Below the pieces are notes generated by a model. It saw only the letters and a program-made list of their open reading frames with translations. It made no database searches and had not been told where the DNA came from. Positions 1-5,992 of a DNA stretch of 5,992 bases are shown one piece after another. Source of the DNA: Gammaproteobacteria bacterium (GTDB taxonomy: Bacteria > Pseudomonadota > Gammaproteobacteria > Enterobacterales > Alteromonadaceae); NCBI GenBank assembly GCA_027484495.1, contig JAIXSW010000018.1:1-5992 (forward strand). Direction: 5' to 3'. The position numbers and the translations under genes were made by a program. Position 1 is the stretch's first letter; every line of letters begins with the position of its first letter.

Positions 1-557
1 GCCGGTGGTACCTGACCAAATTGCGGTGATTTCCAGCGGGCCAATGCTTCAAACCCAACCAGTTTGTTGTCTGTCAGCTGATACTTTGGCTGATAACACA
101 AACTGAGTTCATTGCGCTGCAAAGCCGCCACCAGATCAGCCGCAGTGATAGCAGGTTGATTGCCGGCCACGGTCTGTGGTTGCAGTTGTACTTGCAACAG
201 CTGCTGAATTTTTCTGGTAAATGCCTGCATATCCAGTGGCTTGGTCAGCGCGTCCGCCACCTGCAAGCCCTGTGCTTTGGCCAGTTCGCGGGCGGCATGC
301 ACAATAGAGATGTCATGCCCACTGACAATCACCAGATGGCCTGAAAAAGCTTGCCGGCTTAGCCACCGCAGAGTCTCAACACCATCGATCTGCGGCATAT
401 CCAGATCTAATATCACCACTCTGGCATGACAGACGGCGTCGGCAGCATCATGCAGGCAAGTAAACCCCTGCACAGCAATGTCGGCAGAGGACAAAAACTG
501 CGAACACATCAGTAAATAATCGTGATCGTCGTCGATCATGCAGACAATATGCGACAT
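1..557 (-). CDS. Response regulator with REC and EAL domains (c-di-GMP phosphodiesterase), partial
   Basis: Only the first 185 residues are in the window; the gene continues past base 1. Residues 1-120 form a receiver domain: acidic cluster D9-D10-D11, phosphoacceptor D51 in LDLDMPQIDG, S79 in VIVSG and K106 in TKP, the full set for phosphorylation. After a linker of about 25 residues an EAL domain opens: LSLCYQPKYQLTDNKLVGFE runs into E170-A171-L172-A-R-W, so the first metal-binding Glu is present. EAL domains hydrolyse c-di-GMP to pGpG in the cytosol; whether this one is active cannot be judged because the rest of the catalytic residues lie outside. The ATG at 557 follows a good ribosome binding site. 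It lies 18 bases after the stop of the hybrid kinase, so the two are almost surely co-transcribed and the kinase is the likely phosphodonor. Confidence 0.9.
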   Translation of the reverse strand, partial: MSHIVCMIDDDHDYLLMCSQFLSSADIAVQGFTCLHDAADAVCHARVVILDLDMPQIDGVETLRWLSRQAFSGHLVIVSGHDISIVHAARELAKAQGLQVADALTKPLDMQAFTRKIQQLLQVQLQPQTVAGNQPAITAADLVAALQRNELSLCYQPKYQLTDNKLVGFEALARWKSPQFGQVPP

Positions 558-564
558 TCTGTGG

Positions 565-570
565 CTCTCC
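565..570 (-). promoter_or_regulatory. Ribosome binding site of the REC-EAL gene
   Basis: The minus strand reads GGAGAG seven bases before the ATG at 557, inside the 18-base gap after the kinase stop codon. It fixes the start of the REC-EAL gene and shows that this gene has its own initiation signal rather than relying on translational coupling through overlapping codons. Confidence 0.7.
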
Positions 571-575
571 GTATC

Positions 576-3500
576 CTAAGAAACAGCCGACAATAATTCC
601 TTGACCCGTTTGATTAACAACGAGGCCCGCACTGGTTTCTCCAGGCGTTGCTGGTAGCGAATTCGGTTTGCTTCATCGTCAATCAGGTTTTCATCGGCAA
701 AAGCGCTGACCAGCAGCATGGCTAAATCAGGCTGCTTCAGCTCAGCAGCCCGGCATAACTCAAAGCCATTCATCTCCGGCATCACAATGTCGCTAATCAA
801 CAGCGCAAATCGCTGTTGTTCCAGCTGCTGCAACGCTGCCTTGGCACTGTTACAGCTGCAAACGCTGAACCCGGCGGCCTCTAAAATGGTGGCGTGTACA
901 TCGAGCAGCTCCGCATCATCGTCGACCAACAGGATTTGCGCCGCTGCCGCTGTGTGTGACTTGTCTGCCACCACAGGCCGAAACGTCTCAGTCGGAGCCG
1001 CCGTCACAGGGAGGCTGATTTGTGTGGCAACCGGCAAATAGAGTTCAAACCGGGTCCCTACCCCTTCGGTGGATTCGACCGTAATACCGCCCTGGCTGCG
1101 CCTGATAAAGCCAAACACCTGAGCCAGTCCCAGCCCGGTGCCTTGCGCACCTTTGGTCGAAAAAAACGGTTCAAAAATTTTATGCTGAACTTGTTCAGAC
1201 ATCCCCTTACCTGTATCGCTAATCGTCAGGCAGGCGTAACGACCTGCCGGCACCGGTTCGACAAAATGCAAGGAATCAAGGACTTCTTTCTGGCAAAAAC
1301 CAACGGTAATCACACCGGCAGGGGCAGTCGCATGGACCGCATTGATCACCATATTCAGCAGCACATCTTCAAGACCACCTTTTTCAATAGTGACCCACAG
1401 CGGCTCTGCGGTCGGCTGCAAGACCAGCTTCACGCCACTGCTTGGGCCACAGGCCTCTTTCAGCATCGGTGTTAACTCTTGCAACAGTTGTCCAAGTTCA
1501 GTGGATTGGGTTTGCCGGCTGCGATTCGAAGAAAAATCCAACAAGCTTTTGGTCAGCGCACTGCCCCGGTCTGCCGCCTTGATCAGGTTATGGGCAGTCT
1601 TCACCACTTTTTCATCTGACTGCATACTGAGCAATTCAGCGTATCCGCGCACAATTCCCAGAATATTATTGAAATCATGGGCGATCCCGCTGGTCAGGGT
1701 ACCAATCGCACTCAGTTTACTCGCCTGCACCAGCTGATCTTGCTGCTGCTCGGCCAGGGTCAAATCATGCAAGCTGCCGACAAAAAAGCGTTGCTGCAAG
1801 TCGTCCATCGGTAATTCTGCGATGGATATGCGGATCGGAAATTCCCGCCCGGACTGATGGCGGGCGAGTATGCGCCGGCCTTTGCCCAGAATATGTTTTT
1901 GTCCGGTCTGTAAATAACGGTTCACGAAATGCTGATGCTGACGAGAATCGGCCTCCGGCATCAAAATTTCCACATGCGCACCCAATAACTGCTCAGGCGT
2001 ATAGCCAAACAACTGACACACCGCGGTATTAAAGCTGAGGATTTCGCCCTGCGCATTGATAGTGACAACACCGTCGGTCATCGCCTGCAGTGTTTCACTC
2101 AGATGTTTTTGCTGACGGGCTAAAGCCCGGGAGAGCCGTTCCTGCTCGAGTTCGGCTATTTTACGCGCAGAAATATTGGTAATGGCCCCATATGAACTGT
2201 TTGCATCATCTGACTGGGTTCTGCGGATATCCTTGAGCCATAAATAGCTTTGCTGCGCGTGCGACCAGAATCGATATTCCAGAGAGTTTTCAGGCCACTC
2301 CTGCGTGAATAAGACTTGGTCCTGCGGGTGCACCTGGTGGAAGAAAAACATCGGGTCTGACAAAATTTGCTCAACAGTACAACCCAAAATATCTGCCACA
2401 TTCGGACTGACGTAGAGAAAACCTCTTCGCAGATCGTCCATGGCCTGATAAAGCACAACCGGACTGAAATTCAGTAAGTTCTCCATATGCTGGCGCATTT
2501 CAGACAGCACTTGTTGCAACTGAAATTGCTCTGACACATCAAGCAACATGCAAAAAGCAACGACCTCTGGGTTATCAATGGTTTGCTGCAACCGCCCGCG
2601 GCAATCGATCACCTTTTGCGAGCCATCCGGAAAATCCAGCCGAAACCATACCAGCTGATGTTGTGTCAGCGCTTGCAGAAACCCTGACGGATCGACCCGG
2701 ACAAAAGTGTCGTGGTCGGTAGATTGGTGAAACGCTATATGATGTAAGTTAAACTTTTCAGCGGGATGGACCTGCGCGGGCAACCACAACAACTCGCGCG
2801 CAGTGCTGTTGGCAAATACCAGTTCTGAGTGTTCATTCAGGCCAATCATCCCGGCCAGATCGCTGTCAAACAGCCCGTGTAACAACCTGTCTTGCTGCTG
2901 CAGATGACGTACCTGACGCTCGGCCGTGAAATCGGTCAATGTCAGTACCCATTGATCTGCTGATATACGCCACAGCCGCAGCTCACAAATGTTCGTCACA
3001 TGAAACAGCCGGACGACGGCCAGCTCTTGTAGTGCTAAGCCTGCCAGTTGCTGGCTCAGCCAGCACTGAATATTGTCATCTTCGAAAAACTCTGCCCGGC
3101 AACTGCTAAAAACATCCGTGGTTCCCACCAGGTCGATCCGGCCATCTTGCCATTGCACAATAGCCTGACCAGACAAATGTTCAGTCTGATGAAATGGCCA
3201 TTGGCTTTTCAGATGCGGAGTGCGCTGCAACTGCCGGATCTGATCCATTGAGACTATTTTCAACGCGGCATGCGCCAACATATCCAGTGCCTGCTCTTGC
3301 AGCTCCGTCAGAGCCACGCGAGTATTACGGACCATCAGCACACTGAAGTTGACGTCGCTTTCACTTGCCCTGATCGTCTGAAAGCAACAATGGTATCCCG
3401 GTAAAAAAAAGCGCAATTCCTGCAGGCCATTTGGGCTCGCCACCGCTGCCTGAGTAAACACCCACGCGACCCACTTCGGCCGGTTCTCATCACTCGCCAG

Positions 3501-3653
3501 ATAATATTGATTGCTGTCGCTACGCACGATAAACAGCACAAAAGCGTGCTCAAACAGACCGCTCATCAAATTGGCATAGTGCTCGAGTTGCCGGGTCAGG
3601 CTGAGGTCAGGAAAATGCAAACAAAGATTGGTGGGAAGCGATTCTGAGTCCAT
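576..3653 (-). CDS. Soluble GAF/multi-PAS hybrid sensor histidine kinase
   Basis: This is a 1025-residue sensor kinase. Residues about 20-140 resemble a GAF domain, ending in a typical long helix. Residues 160-250 look like a degenerate PAS domain. Three clearer PAS domains follow at about 255-378, 385-500 (NFSPVVLYQ, then YVSPNVADILG) and 515-635 (MTDGVVTINAQGEILSFN). HisKA holds phosphoacceptor H659 in GIAHDFNNILG. The ATPase domain has the N box (N767, N771), G1 (D813-T-G-K-G), F box (FEPFF 827-831) and G2 (GTGLGL 838-843). The C-terminal receiver has D911-D913, phosphoacceptor D955 (SDIVMPEMNG), S983 and K1006. All catalytic residues are intact. I see no membrane segment or signal peptide, so it should sense a cytoplasmic cue. 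There is no HPt domain. The HDFNN kinase type with a fused receiver is common among soluble PAS kinases. The ligand is unknown. The ATG at 3653 lacks a strong ribosome binding site, so the exact start is less certain than the frame. Confidence 0.93.
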   Translation of the reverse strand: MDSESLPTNLCLHFPDLSLTRQLEHYANLMSGLFEHAFVLFIVRSDSNQYYLASDENRPKWVAWVFTQAAVASPNGLQELRFFLPGYHCCFQTIRASESDVNFSVLMVRNTRVALTELQEQALDMLAHAALKIVSMDQIRQLQRTPHLKSQWPFHQTEHLSGQAIVQWQDGRIDLVGTTDVFSSCRAEFFEDDNIQCWLSQQLAGLALQELAVVRLFHVTNICELRLWRISADQWVLTLTDFTAERQVRHLQQQDRLLHGLFDSDLAGMIGLNEHSELVFANSTARELLWLPAQVHPAEKFNLHHIAFHQSTDHDTFVRVDPSGFLQALTQHQLVWFRLDFPDGSQKVIDCRGRLQQTIDNPEVVAFCMLLDVSEQFQLQQVLSEMRQHMENLLNFSPVVLYQAMDDLRRGFLYVSPNVADILGCTVEQILSDPMFFFHQVHPQDQVLFTQEWPENSLEYRFWSHAQQSYLWLKDIRRTQSDDANSSYGAITNISARKIAELEQERLSRALARQQKHLSETLQAMTDGVVTINAQGEILSFNTAVCQLFGYTPEQLLGAHVEILMPEADSRQHQHFVNRYLQTGQKHILGKGRRILARHQSGREFPIRISIAELPMDDLQQRFFVGSLHDLTLAEQQQDQLVQASKLSAIGTLTSGIAHDFNNILGIVRGYAELLSMQSDEKVVKTAHNLIKAADRGSALTKSLLDFSSNRSRQTQSTELGQLLQELTPMLKEACGPSSGVKLVLQPTAEPLWVTIEKGGLEDVLLNMVINAVHATAPAGVITVGFCQKEVLDSLHFVEPVPAGRYACLTISDTGKGMSEQVQHKIFEPFFSTKGAQGTGLGLAQVFGFIRRSQGGITVESTEGVGTRFELYLPVATQISLPVTAAPTETFRPVVADKSHTAAAAQILLVDDDAELLDVHATILEAAGFSVCSCNSAKAALQQLEQQRFALLISDIVMPEMNGFELCRAAELKQPDLAMLLVSAFADENLIDDEANRIRYQQRLEKPVRASLLIKRVKELLSAVS

Positions 3654-3684
3654 GCTGTGCCGCTTATAGAGAATCCGTCGCTAA

Positions 3685-3713
3685 AACCTAGTCCAGCCAT
3701 TTCTACTTGGCAA
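3685..3713 (-). promoter_or_regulatory. Candidate promoter of the kinase operon
   Basis: On the minus strand TTGCCA (3713-3708) resembles a -35 box. It is separated by 17 bases from TAGGTT (3690-3685), a poor -10 box. The position, about 30 bases before the kinase ATG, is plausible. The weak -10 makes this a guess; an activator-dependent or other promoter is possible. Confidence 0.22.
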
Positions 3714-3819
3714 ATTTGGCGGGTCGCCATGCAGCCGCTCAGTGAGTGAAAAATAATTCAGTGTGCTGATTCAAAAACCGTTCTGCGCTCAGAGCCTGTT
3801 GCATAAAACATTATTTAAG

Positions 3820-4274
3820 ATTCAATCAGGTACACGACACGGGCATTTACTGCTGTTTCTCAAACCCAATCAGTTAGAACAGAGCAACCATAGTGCAAGA
3901 CGCTATGGCAGAAAACGGCAGCGAACCGGGGGCAGAGCAAAACCAGGTAAAGTTTGTTGATCTTGTCCCGGACAAAGGTTCGGCCACTGGTTATATCGCC
4001 AAGGACATCAGCAAAAACATTGATGACGTTGGCTTGGGTGAAGATATTGAAGTGGCGATGTGCTGATTGCTGACAAACGGGTAGGAGCATGGGCCAGCTG
4101 CTGGGGCATCCGGCAATTTCAGCAAATTGGTAATGTCTCTATTACCGTGTGGCGCGAATTGCGCCGTTTGTTAACCAAGCAAGCTGACACTGTTGTTGAA
4201 CAGGCCCGGCAACTGGCAGATAACACTAACTGGCAAGGCTTTGTCAAACTAATGGGCTGCGCAGTCGGGAAACG
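3820..4274 (+). pseudogene. Decayed P2-type phage replication initiator (GPA), internal fragment with frameshifts
   Basis: Three frame segments join into one recognisable stretch of the phage GPA rolling-circle replication endonuclease. Segment 1 (about 3820-3882) reads GTRHGHLLLFLKP, matching the HUH metal-binding motif usually seen as H-W-H. Segment 2 (about 3884-4058, another frame) reads ENGSEPGAEQNQVKF and then GSATGYIAKDISKNIDD, the catalytic tyrosine motif. Segment 3 (4060-4274, back in the first frame) reads RVGAWASCWGIRQFQQIG and VTVWRELRRL-like sequence, ending near LMGCAVGKRK. The usual protein is about 750 residues (P2 gpA is 761). Here the N-terminal half and extreme C-terminus are gone, leaving about 150 codons. 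The motif YIAKY has become YIAKD (Y codon 3992-3994, D codon 4004-4006), so nicking would be impaired even without frameshifts. It lies on the strand opposite to its neighbours. Family assignment is firm from motifs; exact breakpoints are approximate. Confidence 0.82.
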
Positions 4275-4300
4275 AAAAAACCGCCGAAATGGCGGTTTTG
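4275..4300 (-). terminator. Rho-independent terminator, distal copy
   Basis: On the minus strand a stem CCGCC/GGCGG with A/T extension and a five-base ATTTC loop is followed by six T residues (4280-4275). On the plus strand the T run is only four long and then broken by G, so the minus direction is favoured. It would end a transcript coming from the GGA-hairpin element at 4301-4509. In the plus direction it also sits just after the GPA relic and could act weakly there. Confidence 0.65.
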
Positions 4301-4483
4301 TCCAATATTGTGACAGCATCGCATCAGGATTCATTCGCGCCATCCATGGCGCTCACCCTGCGGGCGTCGCATCGCGACGTGCCAAACGGCTATCCTGCCG
4401 TTTTACTCGTATCATCCTGATACTCGCCCTGATGGGCCGGCTGCGCCGTTCCGGTTTGCTCCAGGCAAACCGGTGTCGAACGA

Positions 4484-4509
<26 letters not shown>
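4301..4509 (-). ncRNA. GGA-hairpin array: candidate CsrA/RsmA-binding small RNA or a dispersed structured repeat
   Basis: No credible protein is encoded here. The stretch is packed with short perfect hairpins. On the minus strand their loops are: CTGGA on a 9-bp stem (4451-4459 with 4465-4473), GGA on a 6-bp stem (4409-4414 with 4418-4423), AGGATA on a 7-bp stem (4384-4390 with 4397-4403) and TGGA on a 6-bp stem (4337-4342 with 4347-4352). Further hairpins without GGA lie at 4426-4437 and 4365-4379. GGA in hairpin loops is the binding signature of CsrA/RsmA, and sponge RNAs such as CsrB and RsmY are arrays of such loops ending in a terminator, as here. Against this, no promoter is visible just before it, since the tRNA terminator lies immediately upstream, and similar hairpin strings may be dispersed genomic repeats. 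The structure is certain; the role is inference. Confidence 0.33.
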
Positions 4510-4612
<103 letters not shown>

Positions 4613-4830
4613 ATAATTCAGTGCAAATTATTGATTGTAGACAAATATTAATTAAATACAATTACTTAAACAGGAATAGATCAAGTCAATTAATGTCACC
4701 AGATGGCTATTAAGGGAATTAATACAGATAGAAACTGAAGGACTTTAGGATTATGTCTTGTAAAATGTGTCACATTGCATTTTTAAATTTTAGACGATTG
4801 CTCTCGATCTTGAAATGGCTCGAGTGAAGT
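4613..4830. other. AT-rich gene-free stretch next to the att site
   Basis: No convincing gene is present. The stretch is clearly richer in A and T than the rest of the window up to about 4790, which fits acquired DNA at an island edge. One small palindrome, AATGTG-T-CACATT (4764-4776), could be a protein site but matches no operator I can name with confidence. A 24-codon open frame at 4753-4827 is discussed among the rejected items. Confidence 0.5.
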
Positions 4831-4999
4831 CTTTTTCCGGGCAGGGATGCTGGACAGGTGTAAAGGTCTTTCAAATGCGATCGGGCGGAAATATACGAGC
4901 ACTAGTATGACTGTTAGTAAGTATGTTTATGCTCGTAAATTTCCGCCCGATCGTGTTTGGGAGAGCTTTATACCTGGCCAGAATGCATGCTCGAAAAAG
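4831..4999. repeat. Long inverted repeat, about 70-nt arms around a 28-base loop
   Basis: The inner arms 4878-4901 and 4930-4953 match at 23 of 24 positions (single A/A mismatch at 4893/4938). The outer arms, 4831-4877 and 4954-4999, match at about 35 of 47 with one single-base gap. All six transition-type differences in the outer arms give G-U pairs in a plus-strand RNA, so a plus transcript would form a nearly continuous stem. No transposase, reverse transcriptase or other protein gene lies inside. Candidates are a MITE, a structured RNA, or a remnant of two inverted element ends. Confidence 0.85.
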
Positions 5000-5043
5000 C
5001 ATCTGCGAATGACCCAGTAGCAATCAGGCAGGCATTTCGATCC

Positions 5044-5069
5044 TAAAACCACAGCTTGCGGCGGTTTTA
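5044..5069 (-). terminator. Terminator-like hairpin after the DUF6988-like gene
   Basis: The minus strand carries TAAAACC (5069-5063) and GGTTTTA (5050-5044) as a 7-bp stem around a 12-base loop, five bases beyond the stop codon. The T run is short and lies within the stem, so efficiency is uncertain. Its position argues that the gene is transcribed alone. Confidence 0.5.
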
Positions 5070-5074
5070 TAGAG

Positions 5075-5725
5075 CTATGAATGGATGATCGGCAGGCAAT
5101 CAGTAAACTGCTGATGTATGGTGCGGACGGGAGTCATCGCATCTTTAACACCAGTCAGAATGGAAAGCATTTGCATGTTGATCGCCGCAACCGCGTTACA
5201 GTTACGCAACGCATTATATAGGGACTGAGGTTTATAACCGGCACCATTGCCTACCAGCGCCATCAAACCGCCATGGGTAAAACTGTTCAGAGCGATGTTA
5301 TTAACCTCCCTGAAAGATTTCAGCTGCGCAAGAATATCCGGCGGAACAGCTGAGCATTCAAGCGCTTTAAACATGTCAGCTAACATGGGTGGTTCATACT
5401 TCTTCATTTCATCCAAGCCGACGGTACCCAAAGCAGCAATTTTTTCCAGCCACACCTCAGTATCTGCATACAATAGCAAGAAGCCACGGATCAGACATTC
5501 AAATTGAGGCCGCATCAACGCAAAGCCGGAGGATACAGCGCCCTGCTCCACCAGTTTAAGTAACGAATAACCATGCTCAAATGAAAGCAAACCAGACTGG
5601 AAAGCTGCATGGAATTTAAGACCACGCACCGGACCTGCTTGATGCAACTGTTCTACATGCGATGCCATAAATGCATACATGTCGGAACTGCGAGACAACA
5701 GCAGGTTTAATTCTGTTTCATACAT
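5075..5725 (-). CDS. DUF6988-like protein of unknown function
   Basis: This 216-residue protein looks all-helical and cytoplasmic, with no signal peptide. It resembles the DUF6988 family: an N-terminus of the form ETELNLLLSRSSDMYAF, an early EHG (50-52), the motif R72-P-Q-F-E76 followed by CLIRGFLLLYAD, an ML-x2-M-x-K-ALE stretch (114-123), N147-S-F-T-H151-G-G, and a C-terminal FTDCLP. No enzymatic activity is established for the family as far as I know. The conserved R, E and H motifs hint at a catalytic or nucleic-acid role, which is inference. I chose the ATG at 5725 because it puts the family-like N-terminus at residue 1. An in-frame ATG at 5818 (247 aa, weak AAGG site) and a TTG at 5896 (273 aa) add sequence that does not look conserved. 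No strong ribosome binding site precedes 5725, so the start is open. It stands alone next to the att scar and is probably cargo of an acquired element. Confidence 0.68.
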   Translation of the reverse strand: MYETELNLLLSRSSDMYAFMASHVEQLHQAGPVRGLKFHAAFQSGLLSFEHGYSLLKLVEQGAVSSGFALMRPQFECLIRGFLLLYADTEVWLEKIAALGTVGLDEMKKYEPPMLADMFKALECSAVPPDILAQLKSFREVNNIALNSFTHGGLMALVGNGAGYKPQSLYNALRNCNAVAAINMQMLSILTGVKDAMTPVRTIHQQFTDCLPIIHS

Positions 5726-5756
5726 AGAATAGGAACCAGTTGGACTTTGAAACGAC

Positions 5757-5784
5757 AATATGCCCGAAATCCATTTCTCATCAA
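5757..5784 (-). promoter_or_regulatory. Candidate promoter of the DUF6988-like gene
   Basis: On the minus strand TTGATG (5784-5779) and CATATT (5762-5757) are 16 bases apart, giving a leader of about 25 bases before the ATG at 5725. Both boxes match consensus at four of six positions. A rival -10 box, TATAAG, lies near 5831-5826. Either would make the longer 273-residue reading unlikely. Confidence 0.22.
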
Positions 5785-5992
5785 AAAAAGAAGCTGAAGC
5801 TCCAAACGGTGTGGCCATGAGAGCCTTATAAAGCCTAAACACTTTCAGCAAGGCTGCTTGGCCTGAAACAGTCTGACTCTCTCCTCCCAAACCCAACCGT
5901 TCACGCTGCCACTTTCTGAAAGACGATCCCCCCTACTACAACGAGTTTAAAAAAACAGCGCACAAATACCTTTGACTTTCCAAAAAAGCCAC
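5785..5992. other. Upstream region without a recognised gene
   Basis: I see no recognisable gene up to the window end. The minus strand has a stretch reading GGGAGGAGAG near 5892-5883 that resembles a ribosome binding site, but no ATG, GTG or TTG start codon follows within the usual distance. The frame of the DUF6988-like gene stays open back to a TAG at about 5932, so a longer product cannot be excluded from sequence alone. Confidence 0.4.

Noticed and set aside
2156..2458. Antisense and overlapping open frames inside the kinase gene, including a 100-codon one on the same strand
   Set aside because: They are shadows of the long kinase frame, which is supported by catalytic motifs across its whole length.
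4764..4776. Palindrome AATGTG-T-CACATT as a CRP or FNR site
   Set aside because: The half-site spacing does not fit TGTGA-N6-TCACA or the FNR consensus, and no gene start lies at a suitable distance.
4753..4827. A 24-codon frame with two cysteines in a CxxC spacing (MSCKMC start)
   Set aside because: The only nearby purine-rich sites are badly spaced (AGGA two bases, AAGGA ten bases before the ATG), it has no family resemblance, and a frame this short occurs often by chance.
4831..4999. A retron msr-msd or integron attC reading of the long inverted repeat
   Set aside because: There is no reverse transcriptase or integrase gene in the window, and no attC core sites (GTTRRRY and its complement) at the arm ends.

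Overview
The window looks like a chromosomal segment of a gammaproteobacterium. The hybrid kinase and REC-EAL proteins are of gammaproteobacterial style, the tRNA-Arg(CCG) 3' end nearly matches the Escherichia coli one, and base composition is balanced except for one AT-rich patch. A Rheinheimera/Alteromonadales-type host is only an impression and would need a database search.

Layout. (1) Positions 1-3653, minus strand: a two-gene signalling operon. A 1025-residue soluble hybrid histidine kinase (probable GAF, up to four PAS-like domains, HisKA, HATPase, receiver) is followed 18 bases later by a response regulator with a receiver and the start of an EAL c-di-GMP phosphodiesterase domain, cut by the window edge. 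Sensing by the kinase probably controls c-di-GMP breakdown by the second protein. (2) Positions 3820-4274, plus strand: a decayed fragment of a P2-type phage replication initiator (GPA, HUH endonuclease). It has two frame changes and has lost the second catalytic tyrosine. (3) Positions 4270-4612: a dense RNA and recombination scar. It holds two nearly identical terminators exactly 240 bp apart, a run of hairpins between them that display GGA in their loops on the minus strand, and the 3' 45 bases of tRNA-Arg(CCG) (anticodon loop to CCA). Partial copies of the tRNA end lie in opposite orientation on both sides. This looks like an attachment site of an integrated element. (4) Positions 4613-5074: a gene-free stretch, AT-rich at first, then a long near-palindrome (4831-4999) whose arms pair best as a plus-strand RNA. 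(5) Positions 5075-5725, minus strand: one gene for a DUF6988-like protein of unknown function with its own terminator, followed by upstream DNA to the window end.

The left 3.65 kb reads as ordinary core chromosome. From about 3.8 kb on it reads as an accessory boundary: phage relic, tRNA att fragment, structured repeats and an orphan cargo-type gene. The geometry of the tRNA fragment implies that the integrated element lies at higher coordinates, with the intact tRNA gene beyond the window. The best candidates for something undescribed are the GGA-hairpin unit at 4301-4509 and the long hairpin at 4831-4999.
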